DNA of 64,000 nucleotides from an uncultured Anaeroplasmataceae bacterium (GTDB lineage: Bacteria; Bacillota_I; Bacilli_A; Acholeplasmatales; Anaeroplasmataceae), in assembly GCA_934229785.1 (NCBI GenBank), contig CAKQEA010000001.1:1-64000 (forward strand). Reading direction: 5' to 3'. The notes below the pieces were generated by a model, which saw only the letters and a program-made list of their open reading frames with translations, was not told where the DNA came from and did not search any database. The position numbers and the translations under genes are program-made. Each line of letters starts with the position of its first letter. Positions within the stretch are counted from its first letter, which is position 1. This document shows, one piece after another, positions 48,569 to 58,107 of this stretch.

Positions 48569-50095
48569 ATGAGTTATTTAGATATGTCTGATTTAGATTA
48601 CTTGAAATTAGACTTTAAGCATAAATTTGTTTATAAATTCATAATGTTTTTTGTTTCAATTGGTCGCTTTTTTAAGAGAATTGGACTTAAAATTTGGAAT
48701 GGTATAAAGCTTATTGGTCTAAAAATAACAGAGTTAGCTAAATTAATTGTATTTACCTTTAAAGATGGCTCTTGGAAAACAAGGGTTTCGTATTTTATAT
48801 TTGGTTTTGGAAATTTTGCAAGAAAGCAATGGTTTAAGGGTGCTTTATTTTTAATCTTTGAAGTAATATTTATTGTTTATATGATTACTACTGGTGGATA
48901 TTGGCTTTCTAAATGGGCAACATTAGGTACTGTTAGAGGTGGTCAAGTCTATGATGAGGTTACTGATAGTTACATTTGGGTAGCTGGCGATGATTCATTC
49001 AAATGTTTATTATATGGATTATTAGCAATATTATTTATAGTTGCATTAATCGGAACTTGGATTATTAACATTAAGCAATGTGCAATTATGGATGAGATTG
49101 AGCGTGAAGGAAAGAAGGTAAAAAGTAATAAGGATGATTTAAGATCATTAATTGATGATCAATTCCATAAAACTTTATTAGCCTTACCTTTATTAGGCAT
49201 TTTCTTCTTCACAGTAATGCCTATTATCTTTATGATTTTAGTAGCATTTACAAATTATGATGGAAATCATGATGGTTATAGTAACTTGTTTACATGGGTT
49301 GGGTTAGATAGTTTTAATTCCTTATTGAATTTTAAGTCTGAATCAGGAAGCTTCGCTGTAACATTTGGTGAGGTTTTAGGTTGGACTTTAATTTGGGCAT
49401 TCTTTGCAACATTTACTAATTATTTCTTAGGAATGCTTGTAGCTATTTTAATTAATAAAAAGGGCATCCGTTTTAAAAAGCTTTGGAGAGGCGTTTTAGT
49501 ATTGACAATAGCAGTCCCACAATTTATTTCATTACTATATGTTTCTAAGCTATTTGCTGATAATGGTCTAGTTAATGGTTTCATAATATCTTTAGGTGGG
49601 CAAAGAGTTAGCTTCTGGGGTACAGCTTGGATTGCAAGAGTAATGATCATTTTAATAAATATTTGGATTGGTATTCCTTATCTAATGCTAATTAGTACAG
49701 GTGTATTAATGAATATTCCTAGGGATTTATATGAATCTGCAAGAATTGATGGAGCTAATGCGTTCCAACAATATACAAAGATTACATTACCATATATGCT
49801 ATTTGTTACAGGACCATATTTATTAACTCAATTTATAGGTAATTTAAATAACTTTAACGTTATATACTTATTGACAGGTGGTAAGCCTGATAAGATTGAT
49901 GGTGTTATTAATGGTACAGCAACTGGTGATACAGATTTATTAATCACTTGGTTGTATAAGCTAGTTACAGGTGCAGACCCAAGCTACTATACAGCTTCAA
50001 TTATTGGTATTATTATTTTCTTAGTTGTAGCTATCCTATCATTAATTGTTTATAATGCAATGCCATCTACAAAGAATGAGGAGGATTATTCATAA
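48569..50095 (+). CDS. malF: Maltodextrin ABC transporter permease MalF
   Basis: A 508-residue membrane protein. An N-terminal part with extra helices (about 75-190, including GAFLIFEVIFIVYMI-like text) precedes the MalF core, as is common for long MalF proteins. The core shows LPLLGIFFFTVMPIIFMILV, ALILINKKGIRFKKLWRG-like text and the EAA loop YESARIDGANAFQQYTKITLP, which docks the ATPase. AAGGGAG precedes the ATG. The last base of its stop is the first of the malG ATG (TAATG). Confidence 0.92.
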   Translation: MSYLDMSDLDYLKLDFKHKFVYKFIMFFVSIGRFFKRIGLKIWNGIKLIGLKITELAKLIVFTFKDGSWKTRVSYFIFGFGNFARKQWFKGALFLIFEVIFIVYMITTGGYWLSKWATLGTVRGGQVYDEVTDSYIWVAGDDSFKCLLYGLLAILFIVALIGTWIINIKQCAIMDEIEREGKKVKSNKDDLRSLIDDQFHKTLLALPLLGIFFFTVMPIIFMILVAFTNYDGNHDGYSNLFTWVGLDSFNSLLNFKSESGSFAVTFGEVLGWTLIWAFFATFTNYFLGMLVAILINKKGIRFKKLWRGVLVLTIAVPQFISLLYVSKLFADNGLVNGFIISLGGQRVSFWGTAWIARVMIILINIWIGIPYLMLISTGVLMNIPRDLYESARIDGANAFQQYTKITLPYMLFVTGPYLLTQFIGNLNNFNVIYLLTGGKPDKIDGVINGTATGDTDLLITWLYKLVTGADPSYYTASIIGIIIFLVVAILSLIVYNAMPSTKNEEDYS

Positions 50096-51066
50096 TGACA
50101 ATAACTGAAAACTTAAAATTAAGAAGATTTATTGCTAAATCTAAAGTTGAAAATGCTTCAAAGAATAAAGATTATGGTTATGATAATATAAACTCAGTTA
50201 AAATGGAAAAGCATCATATGTCTCAAAAGCTTTCAAGACGTATTTCTAATACTATTGTATATATCATACTAATTTTAATGACAATTATTTGGCTAATTCC
50301 TTTCTTTTGTATTTTATGTGAATCATTCCGTGTTGAATGTACATACCAGGTTGGATATGTTTGGCCAAAGCAATGGGGATTTGATAATTATATTAATTTG
50401 TTTACAAAAACTAATTTTGGTATTTGGTTAAGAAATACATTTATTACTGCTTTAATTGTTGCAGTATTACAAACAATATTTGTTCTAGCTATGAGCTATG
50501 GCTTATCTAGATTAAGATTTAAAGGACGTAAGCCTTTAATGAATATAATGTTGATTTTAGGAATGTTCCCAGGCTTCCTTACATTAATTCTATTATATAA
50601 GCTATTATCATCATGGGGCTTAACTAGTAGTAATGCAATGTGGGGACTAATTATTGTTTATGTTGCAAGTAGTGGTATGGGATATTATGTATCTAAGGGA
50701 TTCTTTGATACAATACCTAGGTCATTAGATGAAGCAGCAAGAGTTGATGGTGCAACTCGTTTCCAAATTTTTTATAAGATTATCATTCCACTTTCAAAGC
50801 CCATTATCATTTATACAATTTTAACTGCATTTATGGCTCCTTGGGGTGATTTCGTATTTGCCTCTTATATGGCACATGCTGATGAAAATGGTATGAATGT
50901 AGCTGTTGGTTTACAAAAATTAATTTCAACTCCATCAAGCTTGGCAAACAATTACACAATGTTCTGTGCTGGTGGTATTATTGTTGCTTTACCTGTTACA
51001 ATTCTATTTATGTTCCTACAAAAATATTATGTAGAAGGTGTAACTGGTGGTGCAGTTAAAGGATAG
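50095..51066 (+). CDS. malG: Maltodextrin ABC transporter permease MalG
   Basis: A 323-residue membrane protein. A polar cytoplasmic N-terminus of about 45 residues precedes six helices (SNTIVYIILILMTIIWLIPF first). The EAA loop is LDEAARVDGATRFQIFYKII, and VALPVTILFMFLQKYYVEGVTGGAVKG is the typical MalG C-terminus, which reaches into the ATPase dimer. It begins in the stop codon of malF with GAGGAGG just upstream, so translation is coupled. Confidence 0.94.
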   Translation: MTITENLKLRRFIAKSKVENASKNKDYGYDNINSVKMEKHHMSQKLSRRISNTIVYIILILMTIIWLIPFFCILCESFRVECTYQVGYVWPKQWGFDNYINLFTKTNFGIWLRNTFITALIVAVLQTIFVLAMSYGLSRLRFKGRKPLMNIMLILGMFPGFLTLILLYKLLSSWGLTSSNAMWGLIIVYVASSGMGYYVSKGFFDTIPRSLDEAARVDGATRFQIFYKIIIPLSKPIIIYTILTAFMAPWGDFVFASYMAHADENGMNVAVGLQKLISTPSSLANNYTMFCAGGIIVALPVTILFMFLQKYYVEGVTGGAVKG

Positions 51067-51078
51067 GAGAAATATAGT

Positions 51079-52212
51079 ATGGCTAATGTTAAATTAACAA
51101 ATGTAAAAAAGGTTTATGATGGCGGTGTTGTTGCCGTTCATGATTTTAACCTTGATATAAAGGATAAGGAATTTATAGTATTCGTTGGTCCTTCTGGATG
51201 TGGTAAATCAACTACATTAAGAATGGTTGCAGGACTTGAGGATATTAGTGAGGGTACAATAGAAATTGATGGAGAGGTTGTTAATGATTTACAACCAAAG
51301 GATCGTAATATTGCGATGGTTTTCCAAAATTACGCTCTATATCCCCATTTAACAGTATATGAAAATATGGCATTCGCTTTAAGATTGAAAAGACCAAAAT
51401 TATCTAATGATGAAATTTATAATAAGGTAACTGAAGCAGCAGAGGTTTTAGGTATTACTGATTTATTATTACGTAAGCCAAGAGCTTTATCTGGTGGTCA
51501 ACGTCAAAGAGTTGCTATCGGACGTGCTATGGTTCGTGATTCAAAGGTATTTCTAATGGATGAACCATTATCAAATCTAGATGCTAAGCTTAGAAATCAA
51601 ATGCGTGCTGAAATTATTCTATTACGTAAGAAAATTGATACAACCTTCATTTACGTAACACATGATCAAACTGAGGCAATGACATTAGGTGATAGAATTG
51701 TTATTATGAAGCTAGGATATATTCAACAGGTTGGTACACCTACAGAGGTATTTGAAATGCCAAAGAATTTATTCGTTGCTGAATTCATTGGTGCGCCAAA
51801 GATGAATATTTTCAAAACTCAATTGATTAATGAAAATGGCGAATATTATGTTACTCCATTTGGATCTAGGATTAAGGTTAATGGAGAAAAGGCAAAGATG
51901 CTTAGTGAAAGAAATATTCAATCTAGAGAAATTTTATTAGGTGTTAGACCAGAACATATGGTTATAAAGAATGAAAAGAGTACTGATACTATTTCAGCAA
52001 TACTTGTTGTTAATGAAATGATGGGTTCTGAATTCCATCTACATTTAAAGCATGAGGATAAAACTGAAATTATTACTCGTATTCCTACAATGTCTTTATC
52101 AAAGGAGGAAAGAGCTTCTTTAATTCCTGGTAAAAAGGTTAACCTAACATTTGATGGAAGTGTAATGCATTTCTTTGATCCAGAATCAACAAATAATTTA
52201 CTTGTTGATTAA
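51079..52212 (+). CDS. MsmX/MalK-type sugar ABC transporter ATP-binding protein
   Basis: A 377-residue ATPase that energises MalFG and perhaps other sugar importers. Walker A is GPSGCGKST, the Q-loop is [18 protein letters not shown], the signature is [16 protein letters not shown], Walker B is [16 protein letters not shown] and the H-loop is [10 protein letters not shown]. The C-terminal TOBE/OB region (about 240-370, with [10 protein letters not shown]) is as in MsmX/UgpC. GGAGA precedes the ATG. In Firmicutes such ATPases can serve several permeases, so a wider role is possible. Confidence 0.93.
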   Translation: MANVKLTNVKKVYDGGVVAVHDFNLDIKDKEFIVFVGPSGCGKSTTLRMVAGLEDISEGTIEIDGEVVNDLQPKDRNIAMVFQNYALYPHLTVYENMAFALRLKRPKLSNDEIYNKVTEAAEVLGITDLLLRKPRALSGGQRQRVAIGRAMVRDSKVFLMDEPLSNLDAKLRNQMRAEIILLRKKIDTTFIYVTHDQTEAMTLGDRIVIMKLGYIQQVGTPTEVFEMPKNLFVAEFIGAPKMNIFKTQLINENGEYYVTPFGSRIKVNGEKAKMLSERNIQSREILLGVRPEHMVIKNEKSTDTISAILVVNEMMGSEFHLHLKHEDKTEIITRIPTMSLSKEERASLIPGKKVNLTFDGSVMHFFDPESTNNLLVD

Positions 52213-52233
52213 TTTAAGAATTATTTAAAGGTT

Positions 52234-52273
52234 AAGGATAAGGGGCCTTGTGCTTACTTATCCTTATTTTTTC
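52234..52273 (+). terminator. Terminator after the maltodextrin importer
   Basis: AAGGATAAG (52234-52242) pairs with CTTATCCTT (52257-52265), followed by ATTTTTT. Confidence 0.85.
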
Positions 52274-52300
52274 GAAAAATATTAGATTAGGAGGTTTTTT

Positions 52301-54988
52301 ATGAAAAAAATATTTAGTTTAGCCTTTGTATTATTGAGTGCATTAGCTTTAGCTTCATGTAGTGGAAATACCGCATTACCTGATAATGATAAAACTACTA
52401 ACTCAACTGAAAAAAAGGAATATACAGAATCTATAGGTTTTACTTTCCATTATTATAGAAGTGATGCTGATTATTCAAACTATAATATGTGGATTTGGGA
52501 AAATGGTAAGGAAGGAAAAGATTATGAATTCAATGGTACTGATGATTATGGAGCTTATATAACTTTCTCATGGAATGATTGGAGTGCAAATTTAAAAAAT
52601 GGCTTAATTAATTTCATTGTTAAAGAGGCTAAGGTTTGGGCAGATAATCCTGTAAAGGATGTTGAAAAGGATAGATATGTAACATTTTCAAGTATGGAAT
52701 TTTCAAAGGAAGATGGATTATACCATATCTATTTAAAAAGTGGTGATGAAACTGTTTATGGTGTTAAACAAGAGGTTGGAGAGGAAATAACTAAATCACA
52801 ATTTAATGTTGATTACGACACTAAGCAGATTAGATTAAATATTCAAACTAATAAGGATGTATCATTAATAGAGGTTAAGAAGAATGGTACAACTATTATT
52901 TCTACTAATAATTTAGATGATTCAAAGGTTATAAAGAATACTGATACAGAATTAATTTATAAGTTTGATGAAATGCCTGATATTAGTTCTAAATATATTA
53001 TTTCTGCTATCTTTAGAGAAACTGGTAAAATTAAAACAGCTGTAGCTAGCTTTGCAAATTTATATTCATCTGAAGTATTTAATAATACTTATTATTATGA
53101 TGGTGATTTAGGTGCTTTATATACTAAGGAAGCTACTACATTTAAGGTTTGGTCACCTGTTTCTACTATGCTTGAGCTTAGAATATATGATACTGGTACA
53201 CCTGAAAAGATTACTATTGATGGAAAAAGCGTATCTTTAGCAGGTGGTAATAATTCTTATAAGTCATATCAAATGACAAAGGGCGAAAAAGGTGTATGGA
53301 GTACTACAATAAATGAGGATTTAGCTGGAAAATATTATACCTATGCTGTAACAAATAGTAACTACAAGTCTGTAGAAATAGTAGACCCATATGCGAAGTC
53401 TGCTGGTATTAACGGCTTAAGAGGAATGATTGTTGACTTTAATGAAACTAATCCTCTAGGATGGGATGATGTTAATGTAATTAATTATGATTCTCAAAGC
53501 TTAACAGTTTATGAATGTCATATTGCTGATTTAACAAGCTCTACAACTTGGAATGGTACAGCAAGTAAAGCTAAAACATATCAAGGCTTCTATGAAGCTA
53601 ATACTAGTTATACTTCAGGTAATACTACAGTAAAAACTGGCTTTGATCATATTAAAGAGCTAGGAGTAAATACTGTTCAATTACTTCCTATTTTTGATCA
53701 AGCTAATGATGAAAGATTAGAAACTAGAAGCTTTAACTGGGGTTATAATCCATTAAATTATAATGTTCTCGAAGGTTCATATTCATCTGATCCATATGAT
53801 GGATATGTAAGAATTAAGGAATTTAAGGAATTAGTTAAAGCATATAATGAGGCTGGAATTAATATTATTATGGATGTTGTATATAACCATGTTAATTCCT
53901 TAGTTAAATCTAATTTTGATGTTTTAATGCCTAATTATTATTTTAGATATTCAAATGGCTCAGCATCTAATGGGTCTGGTTGTGGTAATGAAACTGCATC
54001 AGACATGCTGATGTATAGAAAATTTATGATTGATTCAACTGAATTTTTAGCACGTGAATATAAGCTTTCAGGTTTTAGATTCGACTTAATGGGTCTTCAT
54101 GATGTTACTACAATGAATGAATTAGCTAAAAATCTACATGATAATGTTAATTCATCTATTACTATCTATGGTGAACCATGGACTGGTGGTACTACAGCAT
54201 TAACTCAAAATCTGCAAGCAACTCAATCTAATTTATCTAAATTTGAAGGATTTGGTTGTTTTAATGACAAGATAAGAGATGCCTTAATTAAGGGGGGACT
54301 TGCTGCTAAAACTGATAAGGGTTGGATTACTGAAACTAAAAAGAATTCAACAACTACAGATATTATTTCTGGTTTAATTGGTAGTCAAACTATACTTGGA
54401 AATGATCCATATAAAACTGTAAATTATGTAACTTGTCATGATAATTATACATTGTATGATAGAATAAAAGCTGCTGGTATAACTGATGAGGAAACAATTA
54501 AGAATATGGCAGTATTAGCTAATTCCTTAGTATTTACATCTCAAGGTATTTCATTTATGCTTTCTGGAGAAGAATTTTTAAGAACTAAGGGTGGAAATTC
54601 TAATTCCTATAATGCTTCATATAGGGTTAATGAGCTTGATTATTCATTAAAGATAAAGAACATGGATGTCTTTAATAATTATCAAAAGCTTATTGCATTA
54701 AAACAAAATGCTAATTTATTTGCTAGAAGCAAAGAGGAATGCAAAAATATTACAATTAACAAAAACAATGATGGAAGCTTAATTTATTTTGATTTAATTG
54801 ATAATGAAAATAAGCTTCAATATAGATTTGCTTATAGTAATGGTTATAAGTCTACAGCTTCAAAGAATGTTGATTTTAATGGCTTTACATTATATCTTGA
54901 TACTCTAAATAAGGAAGATTTAGTATTATCTAGTGATACAGTATTAGATGAACTAGAGGTTATTATAGCTTATAAATCAATAGAATAG
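52301..54988 (+). CDS. Extracellular type I pullulanase lipoprotein
   Basis: An 895-residue lipoprotein (LASC, Cys20). Residues about 45-160 (GFTFHYYRSDADYSNYNMWI, then VWADNPVKDVEKDRYV) form a CBM41/PUD-type starch-binding domain. A second beta domain and a CBM48-like module precede the GH13 barrel. FNWGYNPLNYNVLEGSYS, Asp595 (GFRFDLMGLHD), Glu625 (YGEPWTGG) and Asp714 (TCHDNYTLYD) mark it as type I pullulanase. It is closely related to the cytoplasmic enzyme at 29781 but adds a surface anchor and binding domain. It debranches starch outside for import through MalEFG. GGAGG precedes the ATG. Confidence 0.93.
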   Translation: MKKIFSLAFVLLSALALASCSGNTALPDNDKTTNSTEKKEYTESIGFTFHYYRSDADYSNYNMWIWENGKEGKDYEFNGTDDYGAYITFSWNDWSANLKNGLINFIVKEAKVWADNPVKDVEKDRYVTFSSMEFSKEDGLYHIYLKSGDETVYGVKQEVGEEITKSQFNVDYDTKQIRLNIQTNKDVSLIEVKKNGTTIISTNNLDDSKVIKNTDTELIYKFDEMPDISSKYIISAIFRETGKIKTAVASFANLYSSEVFNNTYYYDGDLGALYTKEATTFKVWSPVSTMLELRIYDTGTPEKITIDGKSVSLAGGNNSYKSYQMTKGEKGVWSTTINEDLAGKYYTYAVTNSNYKSVEIVDPYAKSAGINGLRGMIVDFNETNPLGWDDVNVINYDSQSLTVYECHIADLTSSTTWNGTASKAKTYQGFYEANTSYTSGNTTVKTGFDHIKELGVNTVQLLPIFDQANDERLETRSFNWGYNPLNYNVLEGSYSSDPYDGYVRIKEFKELVKAYNEAGINIIMDVVYNHVNSLVKSNFDVLMPNYYFRYSNGSASNGSGCGNETASDMLMYRKFMIDSTEFLAREYKLSGFRFDLMGLHDVTTMNELAKNLHDNVNSSITIYGEPWTGGTTALTQNLQATQSNLSKFEGFGCFNDKIRDALIKGGLAAKTDKGWITETKKNSTTTDIISGLIGSQTILGNDPYKTVNYVTCHDNYTLYDRIKAAGITDEETIKNMAVLANSLVFTSQGISFMLSGEEFLRTKGGNSNSYNASYRVNELDYSLKIKNMDVFNNYQKLIALKQNANLFARSKEECKNITINKNNDGSLIYFDLIDNENKLQYRFAYSNGYKSTASKNVDFNGFTLYLDTLNKEDLVLSSDTVLDELEVIIAYKSIE

Positions 54989-54995
54989 CTAATAG

Positions 54996-55020
54996 GGAGA
55001 TTCCAAATAGGAATCTCCTT
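54996..55020 (+). terminator. Terminator-like hairpin after the pullulanase gene
   Basis: GGAGATTCC (54996-55004) and GGAATCTCC (55010-55018) with a five-base loop; only a short T tail follows. Confidence 0.65.
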
Positions 55021-55107
55021 ATAAATAAACATAGTATTAGCTTATAGTTGAGATTTATTTTGAATTTTGATATAATTCTTATGAAGATATCTATTGAGGA
55101 ATTTAAT

Positions 55108-55825
55108 ATGAGTTATGAGTTATTAGCTAAAAAACTTTCATTTTATGCAACAATTCATTTAGGAGTAAATTCATTAGATAGAATATATCTTGAGAGTTTA
55201 TTACTTGGTGAATTTAGTTGTAGTGCTCCTAGTAATGAAACTATTAATATGAAGGAAATAGAAGAATTAACTGTTCCTGATTCTTTGTTAGAAGAGCTTT
55301 ATAAATTAAGAGGCCCTAAAGAAGATAATGCCTTATATGGTACTAAAATAATGGGACTTTTAACACCTCTACCATCTGTTGTTAATGAAAAATTTTGGGA
55401 TTGTAGAAATAAATGATTAAATGATTATTCCTTAAATTATTTATATAATCTATCTATTAAGAATAATTATATCCAGAAGACAGCAATTGATAAAAATGTA
55501 AAATGGAAATATGAACCATTTAATATTTTTATAGAAATTATTATTAATTTATCAAAGCCTGAAAAGAGTAATAAGGATATTGCGAAAGCATTAACAGTTA
55601 AAAATGAAAATAAATATCCTAAATGCTTATTATGTATTGAAAATCTAGGATTCTATGGAAATTCATAGAAATATGATTAAAACTATAAAAAATAAATATT
55701 CTAGCAACTATAAAAAGGCTATTAAGGATTATATTAATGATACTTGTATGAATATATTGAAGAATACTGCTGTGTTTAAGAATACTGATTTAGGTAATGT
55801 ATTTATTAAGGGATTAGATTTATAA
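55108..55825 (+). pseudogene. galT: Galactose-1-phosphate uridylyltransferase (GalT2 type), broken
   Basis: The start (SYELLAKKLSFYATIHLGVN, then YLESLLLGEF) and YGTKIMGLLTPLPSVVNEKFW match the Firmicute GalT family. An in-frame TGA at 55414-55416 interrupts it, after which the frame continues with NNYIQKTAIDKNVKWKYE, INLSKPEKSNKDIA and KYPKCLLCIENLGFYGN until a TAG at 55666-55668. Most of the middle and the catalytic part are missing, and a short C-terminal piece (AVFKNTDLGNVFIKGLDL) ends at 55825. An intact protein would be near 490 residues. It lies upstream of intact galK. Start 55108 follows GAGGA. Confidence 0.85.
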
Positions 55826-55873
55826 GGAGTTAATAGTCTGAAAATAAAATATTGTTATAATCTAATCAAGAGG

Positions 55874-56228
55874 TGAAAAGGGCGCAGTTCTCCTTTATCC
55901 CAAATAACCAGTAAAAATTAATATTAAGAAGTTAAATATTCTTTAGTAATGTCTTCTAATGGCTTCTACACCATTTTGGGTTAGCAATGGTAAGATTAAT
56001 TTTGTTTTCCAAGATATTAAATACAAGAATCCAATATTTTCCGGTTGATATACATAAAGAAACATTCATTTGACATTAACAATTTTTTAAATTATAGCAA
56101 TTCATTATTATAAGTAAAAAATCTCTTTTTGATATATTGTGGTTTGGGTTGAGAATCCTTACTATTACAGTTGCTAGGAATGATTTATGTACATCAACAC
56201 CACAACAAATAGGATATTTAACATCCAT
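55874..56228 (-). pseudogene. IS110-family transposase, N-terminal relic
   Basis: Read on the minus strand from ATG at 56228, the sequence gives YPICCGVDVHKSFLATVIV, the DEDD-type start of IS110 transposases. Through frame changes, pieces resembling RFFTYNNELL, STGKYWIPVFNILE and LTIANPKW follow, and then similarity fades. AGAAGG lies upstream. About a quarter of a normal transposase is left, with several frameshifts, so it is not active. Confidence 0.7.
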
Positions 56229-56239
56229 AAATAAAAACC

Positions 56240-56448
56240 TTCTTTAAAAAAAGTAGATGAGGAAACTACATTGACTAATTATTTTACACCTTAGAACGAA
56301 CTAAACGTCATTGATTAGTTCATACTTGAAGTCACACGTATGTGTGCTTGAATCAGTAAATTTGTCACTGGTTATTATACTGGTTTAATCTAAACAAGTT
56401 GTAGAAGTCTACAACTCACTTCATCGTGATCTGTAGTATAGAGCAGAT
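56240..56448 (-). ncRNA. Candidate IS110 bridge-RNA leader
   Basis: The 210 bases upstream of the IS110-like start contain four hairpins: GATCTG/CAGATC (56428-56449), a 9-bp AGTTGTAGA/TCTACAACT stem at about 56399-56418, CACAC/GTGTG at about 56334-56347, and GAACTAA/TTAGTTC (56298-56321). IS110-family elements encode a bridge RNA with internal binding loops in this position. The assignment rests on position and folding only. Confidence 0.4.
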
Positions 56449-56526
56449 CCTCTTGATTAGATTATAACATTTGTTTTCATGGCTATGTGTGCCTTTCAAA
56501 ACACAAGAAAGGAATTTGAGGTTATT

Positions 56527-57699
56527 ATGAGAGAAAAGAATTTAATTGAGAATTACAAAAAATATTATAATACTTCTGCAAGTGATTTATTTTCATCATC
56601 AGGAAGAATTGAACTATTAGGAAATCATACAGACCATAATCATGGTAGAGTATTAGTTGGTGCTGTTAATTTAGATTTATTAGCAGCAGTAGCTAAAACT
56701 GATGATGATACTATTATTGTTTATTCTGAAGGATATAGTGAAACAAAGGTTAGTCTTAATGATTTAACTAGAAATGAAGCTGAATTTGGGAATAATATTG
56801 CGTTAGTTAAGGGGTGTGTAGTTAAGCTTAAGGAGCTTGGATATAAAGTTGGAGGCTTTAAAGCTTATGTTAATTCTATATTACCAGCTGGTTCGGGTAT
56901 TTCATCATCTGCAGCTTATGAATGCTTGATTGTTGAAATATTGAATTATTATTATAATAATGATAGTATTCCTCGTTTCGATATTGCTAGATGTGCTCAA
57001 TTTGCAGAAAGTGTTTATTTTGGTAAACCTTGTGGATTATTGGATCAATGCGGTGTTGCTTTTGGTGGCATTAATAAAATAGATTTTAGTGATATTTCTA
57101 ATCCTAAGGTTACACATTTAGAATTTGATTTTAATGATTATAGCTTATTGTTAATTAATACAGGTGGTTCTCATAGTGATTTAACTGATGAATATGCAGC
57201 TATACCTAAAGAGATGAAGGAAGTAGCTAATTTCTTTAATAAGGAATTTTTATATGAAGTTGATGAGGATGTTTTTTATTCTAATATTAAGGAATTAAGA
57301 AATAAGGTATCTGATAGAGCTCTTTTAAGAGCTGTCCATTTCTTTAACGAAAATAAGATTGTTGATTTAGGATTTAATGCTTTATTAAATAATGATATTA
57401 AAAATTTCCTACATGAAATTACTGAATCTGGTTTATCATCATATAGATATTTACAAAATACCTATGTCAGAGGTTCTTTAAGTCAAAATATTAATGTTGG
57501 TTTAGCAATGGCTGAGCATTATATTCATGATGGCGCTTATAGAGTTCATGGTGGAGGATTTGAGGGTACTGTTTTATGTTTTGTTAACAATAATGAATTA
57601 GAAACTGTTAAGAATAATTTAGGTAATGTTTTTGGAGATAAGAATATTCATAAGATTAATATTAGAACTGAAGGTTCATATCATATAAAAAACGTTTAA
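56527..57699 (+). CDS. galK: Galactokinase
   Basis: A 390-residue GHMP kinase that phosphorylates galactose to galactose-1-phosphate with ATP. Family blocks are GRIELLGNHTDHNHGRVLVG (the galactokinase signature), the ATP loop LPAGSGISSSAAYE, GKPCGLLDQCGVAFGG, and near the end YRVHGGGFEGTVLCFV. Start 56527 follows GAGGT by six bases; an open frame from 56479 has no ribosome site. The galT gene next to it is broken, so the product may not be processed unless another transferase exists elsewhere. Its promoter region is now formed by IS110-like remnant DNA. Confidence 0.95.
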   Translation: MREKNLIENYKKYYNTSASDLFSSSGRIELLGNHTDHNHGRVLVGAVNLDLLAAVAKTDDDTIIVYSEGYSETKVSLNDLTRNEAEFGNNIALVKGCVVKLKELGYKVGGFKAYVNSILPAGSGISSSAAYECLIVEILNYYYNNDSIPRFDIARCAQFAESVYFGKPCGLLDQCGVAFGGINKIDFSDISNPKVTHLEFDFNDYSLLLINTGGSHSDLTDEYAAIPKEMKEVANFFNKEFLYEVDEDVFYSNIKELRNKVSDRALLRAVHFFNENKIVDLGFNALLNNDIKNFLHEITESGLSSYRYLQNTYVRGSLSQNINVGLAMAEHYIHDGAYRVHGGGFEGTVLCFVNNNELETVKNNLGNVFGDKNIHKINIRTEGSYHIKNV

Positions 57700-57724
57700 T
57701 ATAAAAAGCGGCATATATAGTAGT

Positions 57725-57784
57725 TGTAAATGTCAATTAAAAAATGTTGTTTGGGGATGCAGACATTTTTAATTGACATTTACA
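57725..57784. repeat. Long hairpin of about 22 bp after galK
   Basis: 57725-57747 pairs with 57763-57784 (TGTAAATGTCAATT and its complement at the ends) with one extra base and a 15-base loop. Begins TG and ends CA like IS termini, so it may be a minimal IS remnant or the galK terminator. Confidence 0.65.
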
Positions 57785-57794
57785 GGTATGTGTT

Positions 57795-57848
57795 ATAAAC
57801 CGAGTTTTGCAGTTGTTGTGCTATGATTAAGTTAATAATCTACTAAAA
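57795..57848 (-). repeat. Dispersed 53-bp repeat, copy B (inverted)
   Basis: Reverse complement of the repeat at 27228-27280 with few differences. Its first 24 bases (57800-57823) form a perfect inverted pair with 58412-58435, 636 bp from end to end. Confidence 0.75.
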
Positions 57849-58014
57849 AGTACTAATTTTTGGGTACTCTAAATAAGAGGGGGTGTGAGGGAAAATCCAT
57901 TTCTAAATAAAGAGATGTGTTACCTTTAACAGAGGGTGTGTATACCACCTATAAAATAATGAGTGTATAAACTCTAAAAAAATCGATGTGTATGAATTGA
58001 CACATCGATTTTTG
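57849..58014 (+). ncRNA. Hairpin-rich region, candidate structured RNA with terminator
   Basis: A chain of short hairpins in about 150 bases without an open frame: CTCT-AAATA-AGAG (57867-57879), TGTTA-CCTT-TAACA (57918-57931), GGTG/CACC (57935-57949), GAGT-GTATAA-ACTC (57961-57974), and a terminal 11-bp stem AATCGATGTGT/ACACATCGATT (57981-58010) followed by T. Upstream, GATTA/TAATC and TACT/AGTA hairpins lie within repeat copy B. This looks like a small RNA ending in an intrinsic terminator; no known RNA family is recognised. Confidence 0.4.
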
Positions 58015-58107
58015 TCCTAAAGAAACCAAAAATATCAATAGTTATTTTCTTTTTATTATATTTTCCTCTTGTTTTGCCCTTACGTATATTTGTTTTAGTC
58101 TTACTAT

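Larger units (their letters stand above)
55853..56469. repeat. Pair of 21-bp perfect inverted repeats bounding an IS110-like relic
   Basis: The 21 bases at 55853-55873 occur inverted at 56449-56469 (core ATAATCTAATCAAGAGG on the outer-to-inner strand). They bound a 617-bp segment holding the IS110-like remnant. IS110 elements normally lack terminal inverted repeats, so this may be a duplicated left end or a different small element. Confidence 0.75.
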
